Positions 37,126-48,125 of a stretch of 64,000 bases of DNA are shown here, piece after piece. The notes beneath the pieces are model-generated. The model did no database searches, was not told the DNA's origin, and saw nothing but the letters and a program-made list of their open reading frames with translations. The stretch's first letter is position 1; each line of letters starts with the position of its first letter. The DNA is from Panagrolaimus kolymaensis (lineage: Eukaryota; Nematoda; Chromadorea; Rhabditida; Panagrolaimidae): positions 2,232,001 through 2,296,000 of the forward strand of contig JAJQJQ010000037.1 of the NCBI GenBank assembly GCA_028622995.1, in the 5' to 3' direction. The position numbers and the translations under genes were made by a program.

Positions 37126-38185
37126 TTAATTAAACAAATTAAAAGTTTGTCCTCCTAATTGAATAGTAAATTTATAGCCTTTGTTAAGTTTAACAAAATC
37201 TTTAACTGCTTTACGAATTTTGTTGTTGGTTTCTGGAGGAGCTGAGGATGGATAATAAATTCTAAAGGTTGTTTCTTTATAATTCTAAAAATGAGCCATA
37301 GATTTTTTTTTAAGATTTAAAAACTTTTTTACCTTTACAAATTCACAAAATGTTTTTAAATCAAACGAAATCGGGATATTGGCTAAACAGAAAGAAACTA
37401 ATTTATCGAATTTTGGAAGTTGTTGAAGCATCTTTTGAGCGGTTTCATTTGTAATACCAGAATTTTGAGGCGCGCAACTAAAATTATTTATATAAACAAA
37501 ATAAAACTTTTACTAACTAAAAAACTTACTATGCCAAATTTTTGATATTAGGCAATTCCATCAGAATTTTTTCAAATGGAACAACAGCTTTTTTATTTTC
37601 ATTTTGAACGACAACAGCTGTATATAAAAAAGTTAAAACTTCAATACTTTTTGATTCAGTTAATTTCAAATATTCTGAATATTCCAATGTCACTCCATTT
37701 AAATGAAGATATTTTAAATTAGAATAATAAACTTTTTGAATTAATTTTGATACATTATTGTGATGATGCGTGTTAAATTCAAGGTTTTCAGTTAGCCAAA
37801 TTTTATATGGAATATTATCGACGTTGATAACATATTTTCGTTTGATTTTTTCGGTAACTGTGAGTCCATTCGGTTTCTTTATTTCAATTTTTTTATTATC
37901 GGTGTGACTTATAAATAAACCTTCTTTCTTATTTCTAAATTTTCTAGCGATAATTATTGGATTTTGATTGAAAAAATATTTGCAAGTTTGAATGAGTTTC
38001 AAATAAACATTTGGATTTTTAATATTTTTGATTAAATAATAAACAAAATGCCCGGGAATTGGAAATTGTTGAGGATATGGTGAAGAAAAGGTGTAATTGT
38101 TTGATAAATCCATTGGCAATGAGATATAATTCATTAAATCTTGAGTAGTTTTGCCGGTAATTTGAAAATTTTCTAATGCAGCCAT
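37126..38185 (-). CDS. Tandem-family copy A (F-box-like nematode expansion family), intact
   Basis: Three exons: 37530-38185, 37333-37477 and 37126-37284, phases 2 and 0, all GT-AG, about 319 aa. Exon 1 has a variable N-tail, a conserved block ending in YLKLIQTCKYFF (F-box-like: Pro-rich entry, helix, LIQTCK), the segment KPNGLTVTEKIKR, then Leu-rich strand-helix segments (EYLKLTESKSIEVL; ELPNIKNL). Exon 2 is a further Leu-rich unit (AQKMLQQLPKFDKL ... SFDLKTFCEFVK) and exon 3 a short C-terminal unit. I do not recognise a named domain with certainty. The layout suggests an F-box plus leucine-rich substrate-binding part, as in nematode ubiquitin-ligase adaptor expansions, but that is inference. 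A TTTTAG acceptor lies 6 nt upstream of ATG. It heads the same-strand array with copies B, C, E, D, F and G. Confidence 0.8.
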
Positions 38186-39071
38186 GGTTAACTAAAAATA
38201 AATAAATAACAAAAACGGATCAAAAGTAAGCGGAAAATTAATTAAAAAATAAACGCATATTTTAATAGGAAGCAAGATTTTAGAAAAAACTATATTTTTT
38301 TAAATCTCATGCACTTCTCAAAAAAAATAAAAAGAAAAGAAAGAGAGATATAAAATTTTGTATTAATTATTTCTGCAAGCTAAGCCAATCCATTTGTTTT
38401 ATGTGAAGTATGCCTCATGGATAATAACTGCTATTTTAGAAAAAAAGACTAACAAAGGCCTTATTGAAAAACTTTTCCTAAATAAAAAAATGTTTTGGTC
38501 TGTAACTATGACAAAAAAAAGTAATAAAGAAAGTGTTTAAGAATTAATTTTTTTGAGAAAAATATCCAACTTTTTCACAATTTTGAATTAATAACAAGTA
38601 GCACTCCTTGTAAATTTTTTTTGCGAATGAAAAAAAGTTGATGATATAATCTTGGTCGTTTTCTTGAAAGAGATATGATACGAATCATACCTTACTTGAT
38701 AACATTTCAATTACTCGCGATGACATTTCTTTGTTATTGCCATTTCCCCCACTAATAAGTTATTACATAAATATCATTTTTCTCCTTCTTTCTTTGCAGT
38801 TTGTTGGTAAATTTAAAAAGACAAAAAAGATTTTGTACAAGGAAAGTAAAAAATTTCTTTTTTATTCTACGAATTTTAAAACATTTAGTTAACGGATTTA
38901 AATTGGAAATAAATTTTACAGAAAAAAAGTTTAAAAATAATAAAGACATTCTTTTAAAGAAAAAAATCATAAAATTATAATAATTAAACAAAAAACCAAG
39001 ATCAATAGAAAGAAAGTATAAGAAGTTATTATAAACAAAATTAAAAATTATCCATGTTAAACTTATTTCTT
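38186..39071. other. Spacer between copies A and B
   Basis: Upstream region of copy A. Very AT-rich with many A/T runs. A 107-codon minus-strand frame at 38752-39075 is Phe/Leu/Asn/Lys low complexity overlapping the end of copy B and is not supported as a gene. Nothing else identified. Confidence 0.5.
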
Positions 39072-40146
39072 TCAAAAAAATTCTATTTCAACTGGAAAGG
39101 TTTCATCAAAACTTTGAATAACAAGACGAATATTTTTTAAAGCAGCTCGTGGATAATCATCCATATAATAAATAAGAAATTTAGCTTCGTTGTGTTTCTT
39201 AAATATTTTAATAAAAATATTATACTTTTATAAACATACATATTTATTAAATTTTCTTACTTTAGCAAATTTACCAAAAGTTTCAAGATCAAACGAAACG
39301 GTAACATTATGTAAATAAAAACTTTTTAATCGATCAAATTTTGGAAATTCCAAAAGTTTTTGTGCAGCATTGTCGATATTTAAGAAACCATCTTTCGCTC
39401 GTAAGGAGCTACAATTTATTTTATTTTTGAAAAAAATTTTTTTTAAAGGAAATTCAAAATTTTAGTGCTTTTCGTAAATTATATTAAACTTACATGAAAT
39501 TTTTTTCAACGTTTGGAAGCTCAGTGAAGAGGGCTTCAACAGACATATCGCTTTCATCATCATTTTTTAAGACAAAATCATGAAATGTAAGTGATTTTAT
39601 ACATTTGGATGAAGCAAGCGTCAAATATTCTGGATACGTTAAAGTACATTTATCTATTCGAAGAATTTCAACTTGAGAATAATAAATTTTTGAAATAAAA
39701 TTTGATATTTCAAGGTTTTTTATAAACTCATCAAGCTTAATTTCTCCCGTAATCCAAATTTTATATTCAACATCTTCGACTTTAATCGCATAGCTTCGTT
39801 TAATTTCCTCCGTAACTGTTAGTCCATTTGGTTTCTTTATTTCTATCTTTTTCAAATCTGTGTGGGTTATCAATAAACCATCTTTATCGTTATTGAAATT
39901 AGTGCCAATAATTATTGGATTTTGATTGAAGTAATGTTTGCAAGTTTGAATGAGTTTCAAATAAACTTTTGAGTTTTTAACATTTTTGGTTAAATAATAA
40001 ACAAAATGTCCAGGAATTGAAAAACGTTGTGGATATGGTGAAGCAAAGGTGTATTTTGTGGAAGACAAAGCAGCGTCATTATCTAATTTTTGCTTTTTGG
40101 CAATGTTTGAAGAAAAAGAATTAACAGCTCGCTTTTTATGTGCCAT
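39072..40146 (-). CDS. Tandem-family copy B, intact
   Basis: Exons 39494-40146, 39261-39408 and 39072-39197, with the same phases as copy A (2, then 0), about 308 aa, ending in TGA. The N-tail is basic (AHKKRAVNSF ... KKQK) and could be a nuclear localisation signal. It shares FSIPGHFVYYL, YLKLIQTCKHYF, KKPNGLTVTEEIKR, the Leu-rich repeats and LFTELPN with the other copies. A TTTTTTAG acceptor lies 6 nt upstream of the ATG. The region 260-350 bp upstream contains a block shared with the displaced upstream region of copy D. All catalytic or ligand assignments are unknown; the fold is inferred to be F-box-like plus leucine-rich units. Confidence 0.82.
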
Positions 40147-40749
40147 TTCTTACTAAAAAAAGTAAAAACAATAATTGTTTAAAAGTTTAAAAAAACGGAA
40201 AATGTGGTGGAGTTAAAAAAAGAAGAAATAAGAAACTAAAGTTTGAGCAAACGAAAATTTTTTAAAGGACGAAACATAATTGTAAAAAAGCAAACGAGCA
40301 AAAAAAACTATGTACGCCTGTTTTTTTTTTACAACACTAAAAAAGAGATTGCATTTGTTTTCGATGAGGTTTAACTACATTTTCTGTGAAATCAATATAC
40401 ATTGATGCCAACTGTTGGATTAATTCTAGTCTGCGCGCTTTCCACTAACAAAGAAAATAAAACTTTTTTTATGTATGTTTAAAAAGAACAGACGACATGT
40501 TGTTGGATTTGGTTAGTTGTGCCATCGTGCATAATATTGTAACAAAAATAAAAATTAATTTTGAAGCTTTATAAAACCTATTCAAACTACTTTTTTAAAT
40601 TAATCATCAAAACAAATTTATTTAAAAAAAGTTCTGTGCAAAAAATTTTTGAGGAAAAAACAAGCAAAAACAATGGCTTAAACATAAAAAATATAACAAT
40701 TCAATAACAACAAAATTTCCAAAAAATATTAGAAGTTTAAAGCTTTTTC
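40147..40749. promoter_or_regulatory. Upstream region of copy B with family-conserved block
   Basis: Between copies B and C. The stretch at about 40300-40500 contains CAACTGTTGGATTAATT, GCGCGCTTTCCAC and AGACGACAT in that order; the same three motifs occur in the same order at about 54130-54245, upstream of copy D's original 5' end. An AAAAAAACTATG motif followed by a T-run and ACAACA is also shared (about 40300-40345 and 54045-54090). Conservation in otherwise drifting AT-rich spacer suggests a retained promoter or simply recent duplication. Confidence 0.5.
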
Positions 40750-41651
40750 TCACCACCCATAAGAAATTTTCAATGGATAAGACGGGTCCAAGCTTTCACC
40801 AATCTGCTTAATGTCCTTTATAACTTCTTCGGGAAGATTGTATTTATAATAAACAGTAAATTTAGAGGTTCTGTGTTTCTAAAAAATATAATAATTTAGT
40901 TTTTTTTACCTTTTTTTTAAATAAATTTCCTTACATTTACAAATTTTCCGAAAGTTTTAAGATCAAAAGAAGGTGGAGTTTCAAATACTCCAAAATATTT
41001 CAGCTTTTCAAATTTCGGAAGTTCAAGAAGCTTTTGTACATCATCGTCTTTTATAAAACAATCCTTTGAGCGGAGAAAGGTGCTATAATAATTTTCGTGA
41101 AGTTAATTTTTCTTTTGTAAATTTTTAATTTCCAAACTCAAGAAAGAAAAAAACTTACAAAAAAAAGTTTTCAATATTTGGAATTTCACTGCAAAGGTCT
41201 GTAAAACTCATATCCGTTGTTTTATCATCATTTTTTAAAACCATATCTTCAATATGAAGCTTTCCAATACTTTTCGATGAAGCAAGTTTCACAAAATCTG
41301 AATAAAACAGAATTCCTTTACATAAATCAAGTTCATAAATTTGGCAAAAATAAATTTTTGAAATAATATTTGATAATTCATAATTTTTTGGTAGATAATA
41401 AATTTGAATAATTTCTCCAGTAAACCAAATTTGGTGTGGAGCTTCCTCAAGTTTTAGGGTGAAACTTTTTTTTACTTTCTTTATTACTGTAACTCCATTA
41501 GATTTTTTTGTTTCAACTTCCTTATAATCATCATGACTAATCCATAAATTGTTTTCTTCCTTTGAAATACTATTGACAACAATTAAAGGTTTTGAATGGA
41601 AAAAATATTTGCATGTTTGAATCAAATTTATATACGTTTTCAAATTTTTAA

Positions 41652-42772
41652 TCCTTTCTAAAAAAAGTGAAAAGTAGAAGTCACGTTATAAAATGTTCAA
41701 TTGATGTTGGATATCAGATGAAAGGAAAAAATGTGAAAATAGATGATATGTAGGTCTCATCCACCGGAGGCAGATCCTGTGAGGTACATTGAGATTTGAA
41801 GTAAGATCCAAGCCAAAAGAAAAAATGAATGAAAAAATTAGCATGAAATTTTTCATTCATTTGTAAGAATGTTTGAAGAATGAACTCTGATTTTTATTGA
41901 ATGAAAATGAAGCGGTGATGAGTGGTTGCTTTCTTTGAGGTGCAGGAGGATCGAAAGACAGGGAAGTTCCAAAAAATAAAAAGGATCCGAAAATTTAGAA
42001 GGATTTAAAAAAGAGGGGGAATGTTTTAAGATGTAGGAGGATACAAAAGAGAGGAAGGATCCAAGAATTTAGAAGGATCCAGAAAATGAGGAAGGATCTA
42101 AAAAATAAGAAAGATCCAAAAAATGAGGAAGGATCCAAAGATGTATAAGGATCCTAAGATGGGGAAGGATCTAAAATATAAGAAGGATCCCAAAAAAAAG
42201 AAGGATTCAATGATGATTCTTAAGGAGTTTGAAAGAAAGAAAATGTGTTTTGTGGAGACCGTAAACATTATTTCCATCTTATTTTGTTGTTGATTAAGAC
42301 CTTATGAGGTGAGATGATAATTGTATGTTATTAATATGGGGATTTGTGTGATAAAATAAGATATAAAATAAAAAAATGAAGTGAGCCTGAGCACCTGAAA
42401 GGGTTCAGACTCCATTTCTTTTATGATTAAAAGATTATAATAAAAAAATTCATAATATTCAAGTCAAGAATTTTTTTATCAGAGTGTATGGATAGCTAAT
42501 AAGATCATGGCTTTGAATAAACTGTTTGAATGAGAAATAAATATCAAAGCCTGATGATAAAATTTTAGTATCTGGGTCTGATGTAAAAAAGAAAGAAAGA
42601 TAAGGATGGCTAGCGTTCATTTCTTGGTAACACAAAAAGAAATAGATATTATTTATGTTAATTACTAAAGATCTTAACTAATAAATATTGTTTAATGAAA
42701 TTTGAAAATCTATTTTCTAAAAAAGAAAAATAGACAAGCAGAGAGCCTCCCGAAGGGAGGCGAACCTGCTTG
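41652..42772 (+). mobile_element. Non-autonomous Helitron, 1121 bp
   Basis: Comparison with the corresponding exon of copy D shows host sequence TTTTTAA|TATCTTT interrupted between A and T with no target-site duplication, as expected of Helitrons. The element begins TCCTTTCTAAAA and ends with a strong hairpin (GCCTCCC-GAA-GGGAGGC sense; arms near 42744-42761) about 8 bases before a terminal CTTG at 42769-42772. Outer arms AAGCAG/CTGCTT extend the hairpin. It has no coding capacity for Rep/helicase. The interior has a degenerate GGATCC repeat array. The CTTG end departs from the usual CTRR, but is shared with the large Helitron at 47016-53826. Confidence 0.85.
41940..42215. repeat. Degenerate short tandem repeat (AAGGATCC-type) inside the small Helitron
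   Basis: A purine-rich motif of the form GGAAGGATCCAAAAAAT recurs about every 16-21 bases with variants (AAGGATCT, AAGATCC, AAGGATTC). It is confined to the interior of the element. Internal minisatellites are common in non-autonomous Helitrons. Confidence 0.8.
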
Positions 42773-42774
42773 TA
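42733..42774. repeat. 3'-terminal hairpin of the small Helitron
   Basis: ACAAGCAG and CTGCTTGT flank GCCTCCC-GAA-GGGAGGC. The nested stem is GC-rich within an AT-rich neighbourhood. It sits directly before the CTTG terminus and corresponds to the Helitron 3' termination hairpin. Confidence 0.85.
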
Positions 42775-42941
42775 TCTTTAAAAAAATAATTGATAAAATG
42801 TCTGGGAATTGAAAATTGCTGGATAAATGGAGAAGCAAAAGTGTAATTTCTTAAAGTTAATGGTAAAGGATTAACATTTTTAGATTTTTGTTTTTTTAAA
42901 GTTCTTGAAACTTTAGCTGCTCGCTTTCTTCCTCCTGCCAT

Positions 42942-43450
42942 AGTTTACTAAAAAAAATAATCACTGAAATAAGGTATTTCTAATAAATTAAAAGATCGGA
43001 GCAAAGTTTTTATGTACGCGCAAAACATAAACACCAAAATAAAAATAAAAAGTTAAATCAAATTCAAAATTATTGTATTTTGTTTGGCAGGCAGTGTTTC
43101 CATAAAATAGAGAAAGGAAAGCAATGAAAGCTGAAAATATTTTTTCCAAAAACAAAGCTATATATTGTGTTTGTCCAAGCATCATTATTTTCCGAAGAAG
43201 CCATTGAGATAAATGTCAAGTGAATTCTTTTAGAGTATATTGATTGATATTTCATTTACCTTTTTTTTTATAACAGATACATCTAAGTATATTTTTACAA
43301 TGATTTTTTCCAAACTTTGAGTTAAGTGCAAATAAAATTTAAATGTCTAACGTAAATTTGACGATAAATACATATTTTAAATTTCACACTGTTTTCAATT
43401 TTAAATGTTATTTATAAAGTATTATTTATTAATGACAATTATAAAAGTTT
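42942..43450. other. Spacer upstream of copy C, 3' side of galaxin-like gene
   Basis: AT-rich, no supported gene. Two minus-strand frames of about 60 codons (42988-43255) overlap each other and lack domain signals. A short TATGTACGCGCAAAAC segment near 43010-43026 recalls the ACTATGTACGCCTG motif upstream of copy B and may be a decayed version of the family upstream block. Confidence 0.4.
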
Positions 43451-43942
43451 TTATTTGACTTTCTTTTTTGAGCATTTAGTCGCCCCAAATTCTGCCTTTC
43501 CATCGCAGCAAATGTCATTGGTTGTGTCAATGGCCATAGTTCCACAACAAGCAGACGTACCATATGGATTTGAACCCACCATACCATTGCAGCAAATGGA
43601 TATTTGAGGATCATATATCATTGTTCCACAACAATAGTATGAACCAAACGAAGGCTTTGGATTTAGCATATCATTGCAGCAAACAGTTTGGTTAGGGTCT
43701 ATGGCCATAGTTCCGCAACAAGTGAAATTACCATTTGGATTGGGACCTATCATACCATTGCAACAAATAGATTGGGGAGGCATGGGTATATTACCACAAC
43801 ATGAAACCGAACCCATACCGGTGATTGAAGTCAAAGCACCATTACAGCAAATAAATTGTTGAGGATTATAATTACTACATGTGTCTTGAGCACAGCAACC
43901 ATTATAAATGGTAATAAAGACAATAAAAAGAAGAAAATGCAT
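43451..43942 (-). CDS. Secreted cysteine-rich galaxin-repeat-like protein, 163 aa
   Basis: Single exon, ATG at 43942, TAA at 43451-43453. Residues 1-18 form a clear signal peptide (hydrophobic core LLFIVFITIY, Cys-Cys-Ala-Gln end). The rest is a tandem repeat of about 27-30 residues with alternating di-cysteines: ICCNG-x(4)-NPxG-x(2-4)-CCGTM-x-IDP. At least four repeat units are visible, and each contributes two CC pairs. This pattern matches galaxin-type repeats, first known from coral skeletal matrix and found in many secreted invertebrate proteins. The C-terminus is short and lysine-rich. It is likely extracellular and disulfide-bonded; function in nematodes is unknown. It interrupts the F-box-like array between copies C and E, on the same strand. 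Confidence 0.8.
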   Translation of the reverse strand: MHFLLFIVFITIYNGCCAQDTCSNYNPQQFICCNGALTSITGMGSVSCCGNIPMPPQSICCNGMIGPNPNGNFTCCGTMAIDPNQTVCCNDMLNPKPSFGSYYCCGTMIYDPQISICCNGMVGSNPYGTSACCGTMAIDTTNDICCDGKAEFGATKCSKKKVK

Positions 43943-44519
43943 TTTGACTACAAAAAAAACGGAAAACCAGCACCCCTTTTTATTGAAATTCTTATCGTTT
44001 TTTTAGAAAAAGCTTTCCACAATATAGCCAACAAAGAAAGATCTTTAGTCGAATGAAGAAAAGAATTCTACCGGGGGTGGTAAAATACATAAAAAAGAAG
44101 AAGAAAGGAGAATTGACAACTGATTACTCGTGGTGTTAATCGCTTTTTGTTTATTTTCATTGAAAGGAATAGAGAGACAATACATGATTAAAAAAAGCAT
44201 CATACAATAATTCTTTCTTCAATTTAGTATGTTCATGAATAAACAGATTCTTTTCTTTTTTCTTTTTTTATAACTACCCAATAGGACACGATAATTATCA
44301 TATTTTTTAATTTTTTTATAAACAAGCAAAAATATTTGAAAATTGTGTCTCATGAAAACAAATTCCCTTTTCTTGAACGCATAATAAATCAGAAACCAAA
44401 ATAAAAAAGAAAGAAAATACAATATTTATTTAAAAAAAAGTAAAATAATAAAATAAAGCACCACATAAATTTTTAACAATATTTTATTGTGCTGCATTCC
44501 AGGATCACCAAAATTGAAA
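43943..44519. other. Intergenic region upstream of galaxin-like gene
   Basis: AT-rich. A 68-codon minus-strand frame at 44219-44422 is Phe/Lys low complexity and unsupported. No repeats or hairpins identified. Copy E ends at 44520 on the right. Confidence 0.45.
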
Positions 44520-44878
44520 TCATTGAAAGAGAAAAATAGCTTTATTGTGTTTCTACAAAAGTTTTGTTAAAATTATTTTAGAAAATTTTATTATAAAATA
44601 TCTATGCTTATAATTTTAACATTATCTTTTACGATAACGATCGGATTAGCATTGAAGAAATGCTTACAAGTTTGAATGAGCTTAAAATAAATATTAGAGT
44701 TTTTAATATTTTTGAAAAAATAATGAATAATAGGTCCAGGAATTGAAAATTGCTGGGCAAGAGGAGAAGCAAAGAAGCAATTTTTTGAAGCCAATGGTAA
44801 AGAATCGCCATTGTTAGATTTTAGCTTTTTGGCATTTGTCGACGATTTAGCCGCAGCAGATCTCTTTCTTTCAGCCAT
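44520..44878 (-). CDS. Tandem-family copy E, internally deleted mini-gene (about 92 aa)
   Basis: ATG at 44878. The first 82 codons (44633-44878) match copies A-D through FSIPGPIIHYFFKNI and YFKLIQTCKHFF, with the same basic N-tail. All later family sequence from exon 1 and exon 2 is missing. A GTAAAAG donor right after the matching segment and a TTTTGTAG acceptor define a 80-nt intron leading to 44520-44552, which resembles the start of family exon 3 (KHN-x-A-x-F) but stops with TGA after 10 codons. Reading without splicing adds 13 codons and a stop. So E keeps the F-box-like block but has no leucine-rich part. It could be a decaying pseudogene or a short adaptor-like protein. Confidence 0.6.
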
Positions 44879-45941
44879 TTTTGTTTGTTGCTAAAATATA
44901 AACAAAATTAAGTGTAATTAATAAAAATTATAAATAGTATGCGCGACTAATCAAAAAACATGCTTGATTTTAATTTTTTAGCAATTGATAAAACAAATAT
45001 TTGGCTACTGCTGTTCGGTTATTATCTGCCGTAATTCCAATAAAAACCAATTAAAATTTTCGTGATAAAAAAATACACGATTTATCTGCTAGGTATAAAA
45101 AAAGACCACAAGTGAAAAAGATAAATACATCGGGGAACAAAAAAAAGAAGAGATTTATCAATGCAAAAAAGATTAGTGCATAATTTTATTGATCCCTTTT
45201 TTTTAAAGCTAGGTCAAATCCATCAAAGTATGGTTGGTTATTTACCAAAAAATAAATACATAAATATTATATCTAGGTCATTGGTATCCAGATAATAATA
45301 CGTATGTAGAAGGTAAAATATTTGGAATGAAATGAATAAACAACAAGGGATCGATCGCTTGTCACTGATTGAATTTGCGACAAATTTAAAAATTATAATG
45401 GAAGAAAGAATGCAACGTAATCTTGGTGAAATTTCGCATCAAAATTCTCAAACTTTAAATATTTTTATTTTTTTTTTCTAATTTCCACTAAAAATTGAGG
45501 TTGCAGAAATTAAATGAATATGTGGTGGTAGGTATTCTTTATTGGATCCTCAAATTTGTGTAATTAAATTATTATAGAATTATCACGATTACAATTATTA
45601 AATGATGGGAAGGAGATATAAAAAACTAGGCAGCAATCATAAATGCATAAAATAAAGCAAACAAATTGGCTAACAAATGAAAATCTTAAAATGAATTGAT
45701 TTGATGGTTGGATTTGAGAAAGGCTGAGCTTTCTTAACAGAGCTTTCACCTTTGTGTATTTCTCAAAAAAAAAAAAAAAAGAAGTTTTTATAAAGTTAAA
45801 ACAACTTTTTTGTTGCTATGATTTTTTATAAAAGAAAAGCATAAAAAAGAACAGAAATAACACAAGAATACAGTACATATTACAAATCATTAGAAAACAA
45901 AATCATAAAAATTTTTTATCCATATTAAACTTTTTTTTCTT
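44879..45941. other. Spacer between copies E and D
   Basis: Over 1 kb of AT-rich sequence without a supported gene. It includes a 15-17 base A-run near 45765-45780. The minus-strand acceptor TTTTAG of copy E lies about 12 nt upstream of its ATG. No transposon termini recognised. Confidence 0.45.
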
Positions 45942-47016
45942 TTACCAAAATTGTATTTCGACTGGATAAATTTCACCAAAGTTATGAGCAACTTGGTAAA
46001 GATTATCTAAAACCTCTTCCGGAAGATCATCAGATTTATAAGACATTTCGAACTTTACTCCATTGTGTTTCTAAAATATATATATTTAATGTATATTATA
46101 TATTTTTAAACATTTAAATTAAATTTTCTTACTTCAACAAATTTACCAAAACCTTTATAATCAAATGATAAAGGGGCTCTCGAGATCGAAAATTCTTTAA
46201 GCTTTTTGAATTTTGGAAATTCCACAAGTTTTTGGACCGCATCTTTTATGTCTAAGAAACATTCATTGGCACGGAAGACGCTAAAATTAAATAGGAATCA
46301 AAAAAAAATTTTAATGACAATTTTTTATTTTCTATATAAAAATTAAAGGAAACTTACAAAATAAACTTTTCAATATTTGGAAGCTCTTTGAAGAGGTCTA
46401 CGAAAGACATATCAGTTCCATCATCGTTTTTTAAAACGACCGTTATAAAACAAAGATGTTTTATACTTTTGGATGATGCAAGTTTTAAATATTCGGAATG
46501 CATTAAAGTGCAGTCGTGTAAGCGAAGAATTTGAATTTGAGAATAATAAATTTTTGGGATAAAATTCGATAATTTATTGTTTTCTTGAAGTTTCTGAATA
46601 TCAATTTCTCCAGTAAGCCAAATTTTATATTGGGTTTCCTCAAGTTTCATGGTGTAACTTTTAATAATATTCTTAGTTACGGTTGCTCCATTTGGCTTTT
46701 TTTTTGTAATTTCCTTGGAATCTTTATGACTAATTAAAAAATTGTTTTTCTCGTCTTCAAGTTTATTTGCAACAATTAAAGGCTTTGAATGGAAAAAATA
46801 TTTGCATGTTTGAATAAGCTTCAAATAAGCATCCAAATTTTTAATATCTTTGAAAAAATAACGAATGATAGGACCAGGAATAGAAAATTGTTGGGGTCGA
46901 GGTGAAACAAACGTGTAGTATCGTGGGTTCAAAAACAAAGCAGCACCATTATCCATTTTTTGCTTTTTGAAATCGTTTAAAAGAGAAGAATTAGCAACTT
47001 GCCTTTTAGTGGCCAT
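45942..47016 (-). CDS. Tandem-family copy D, ORF intact but 5' end displaced by Helitron
   Basis: Exons 46358-47016, 46133-46280 and 45942-46070 with family phases 2 and 0, about 311 aa, TAA stop. It shows all family landmarks: basic N-tail, FSIPGPIIRYFF, LIQTCKYFF, KKPNGATVTKNI, Leu-rich units, LFKELPNIEKF. The start codon is 47014-47016. A 6.8-kb Helitron begins at 47016, so the first base of ATG is the last base contributed by the element (its 5' T); the host T that should follow is now at 53827. The open frame survives, but the native acceptor TTTTAG-TTATCA and upstream region are on the other side of the element. Expression would now depend on antisense Helitron sequence, where GGGTAG directly precedes ATG. 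Confidence 0.85.
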
Positions 47017-48125
47017 CTACCCTTATAAATTGAATTGGCTATGTTTGTCTGTCTGTGGGTTGTTCCCTGTTTTTTTGAAATGTGATTGTACAGTCCGATG
47101 TAGTTTTTGACGCTGATTCCAAAAATGTGGGTCTCGAACTTCGGCTAAAGAGATATGTATATGATATTAAGGTTTGAAAATTTGCATATTTGCAAATTGA
47201 AAAAAGTTTTAACGCGAATGTTTCTCTTTGTGTTTGATGAAAGAGAAAAAGCGCGCTCTTTTTGGTTTGTTTTTGGAAGGACGAATTCGTTGCTTGATTG
47301 TTTACTGTGGTTTTCGAAAAAATGCTTATTTAGTTGATTTGGTGGTGCATGGATGTATTGTGTATTGAAATGCTGGATGGCTTTAAAGGGAAATTGTTTA
47401 ATATTTTATATTTTTTAAAATGAGGATTGAAAGAAAGTGAATGATGGAGTAAAATTAAAAAGGTTTTTTCTGTAATTTTTTAATAAGCAAAGTGGAAATG
47501 GTATAATAAATAAATCTTGAAATGACATATTGTAATTCGATAATTATATTAATTTTTGTAATTTTATAAAGTAAAAGTTTTATGAATTTGAGCATTGTAA
47601 TAATTGCAGCAATTCTATGGGGAAATGATGAGCCAACATGGAATGATGTTCATTATTTTTTAAACGCAATCAATTGCTTTTTCGCCATTTTGTTTGATTG
47701 GAATTCAAGCTTGCCTTAAAAGCTTTTGATGGAAAAGAGCAATATGCTTTCTTTGTTTTTGTTCATTACCTGTTATTTTCTAATGCAGAAGATGGTTGCG
47801 TTTGTTATTTAAAAATAATATTTGAATTTTCTTAATATTTTTTTTCGCATTTTTTTTCATTTTAACGAGTCGCGTTTTTGTGTTAACGTTTATTGTAATA
47901 ACTTTTATACGTGATTGCTTAGTACTATTGCCCGTGCAAATGTTTTGTTATTATTAACTTTGTTTTTTATAAAACTTTCTAACGTTGTTGTTTTCCAGGC
48001 TACTCTGCACTTTCATTACTGTTTTTTGTTCGTCTATTGATTCCGCTCTTGGTTAATAGACTGATTGATTAAAGAGATATTTTTTGTAGTTTTTTTTGAA
48101 AAACTTCATTTGTGTTTTTGTTTTT
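47017..48125. promoter_or_regulatory. 5' non-coding region of the autonomous Helitron
   Basis: About 1.1 kb between the TC terminus and the first ATG of the Rep/helicase gene. AT-rich, no other gene. TTGTTGTTTTCCAG at about 47986-47999 is a good splice acceptor, so the transcript may have a 5'-UTR intron or be trans-spliced. A 60-codon frame at 47155-47337 has no support. Confidence 0.55.

Larger units (their letters stand above)
40750..42941 (-). pseudogene. Tandem-family copy C, exon 1 split by a 1.1-kb Helitron
   Basis: Exon 1 is in two parts, 42773-42941 and 41159-41651, separated by an inserted element at 41652-42772. Together the parts total 662 nt (phase 2, as in copies A, B and D), so without the insert the gene would be open. 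Exons 2 and 3 are intact at 40935-41082 and 40750-40878 (TGA). The N-tail is basic and Ser/Lys-rich. The insertion falls in the codons after YFFKD, inside the F-box-like block just before the LIQTCK helix. As it stands, the reading frame runs into the element and stops after about 74 codons. A TTTTTTAG acceptor lies 6 nt upstream of the ATG. Unless the element is spliced out, the product is truncated. Confidence 0.85.

Noticed and set aside
38752..39075. 107-codon minus-strand frame
   Set aside because: Overlaps the stop region of copy B and is Phe/Leu/Asn/Lys low complexity.
41657..42765. Small Helitron spliced out as an intron of copy C
   Set aside because: A TTTTTTAG acceptor exists at its 5' end and a weak CAG|GTTCG donor near its 3' end, but joining them puts a stop after a few codons.
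48096..48125. Earlier start for the Helitron protein
   Set aside because: The frame is open upstream but begins with TTG; the first in-frame ATG is 48126.
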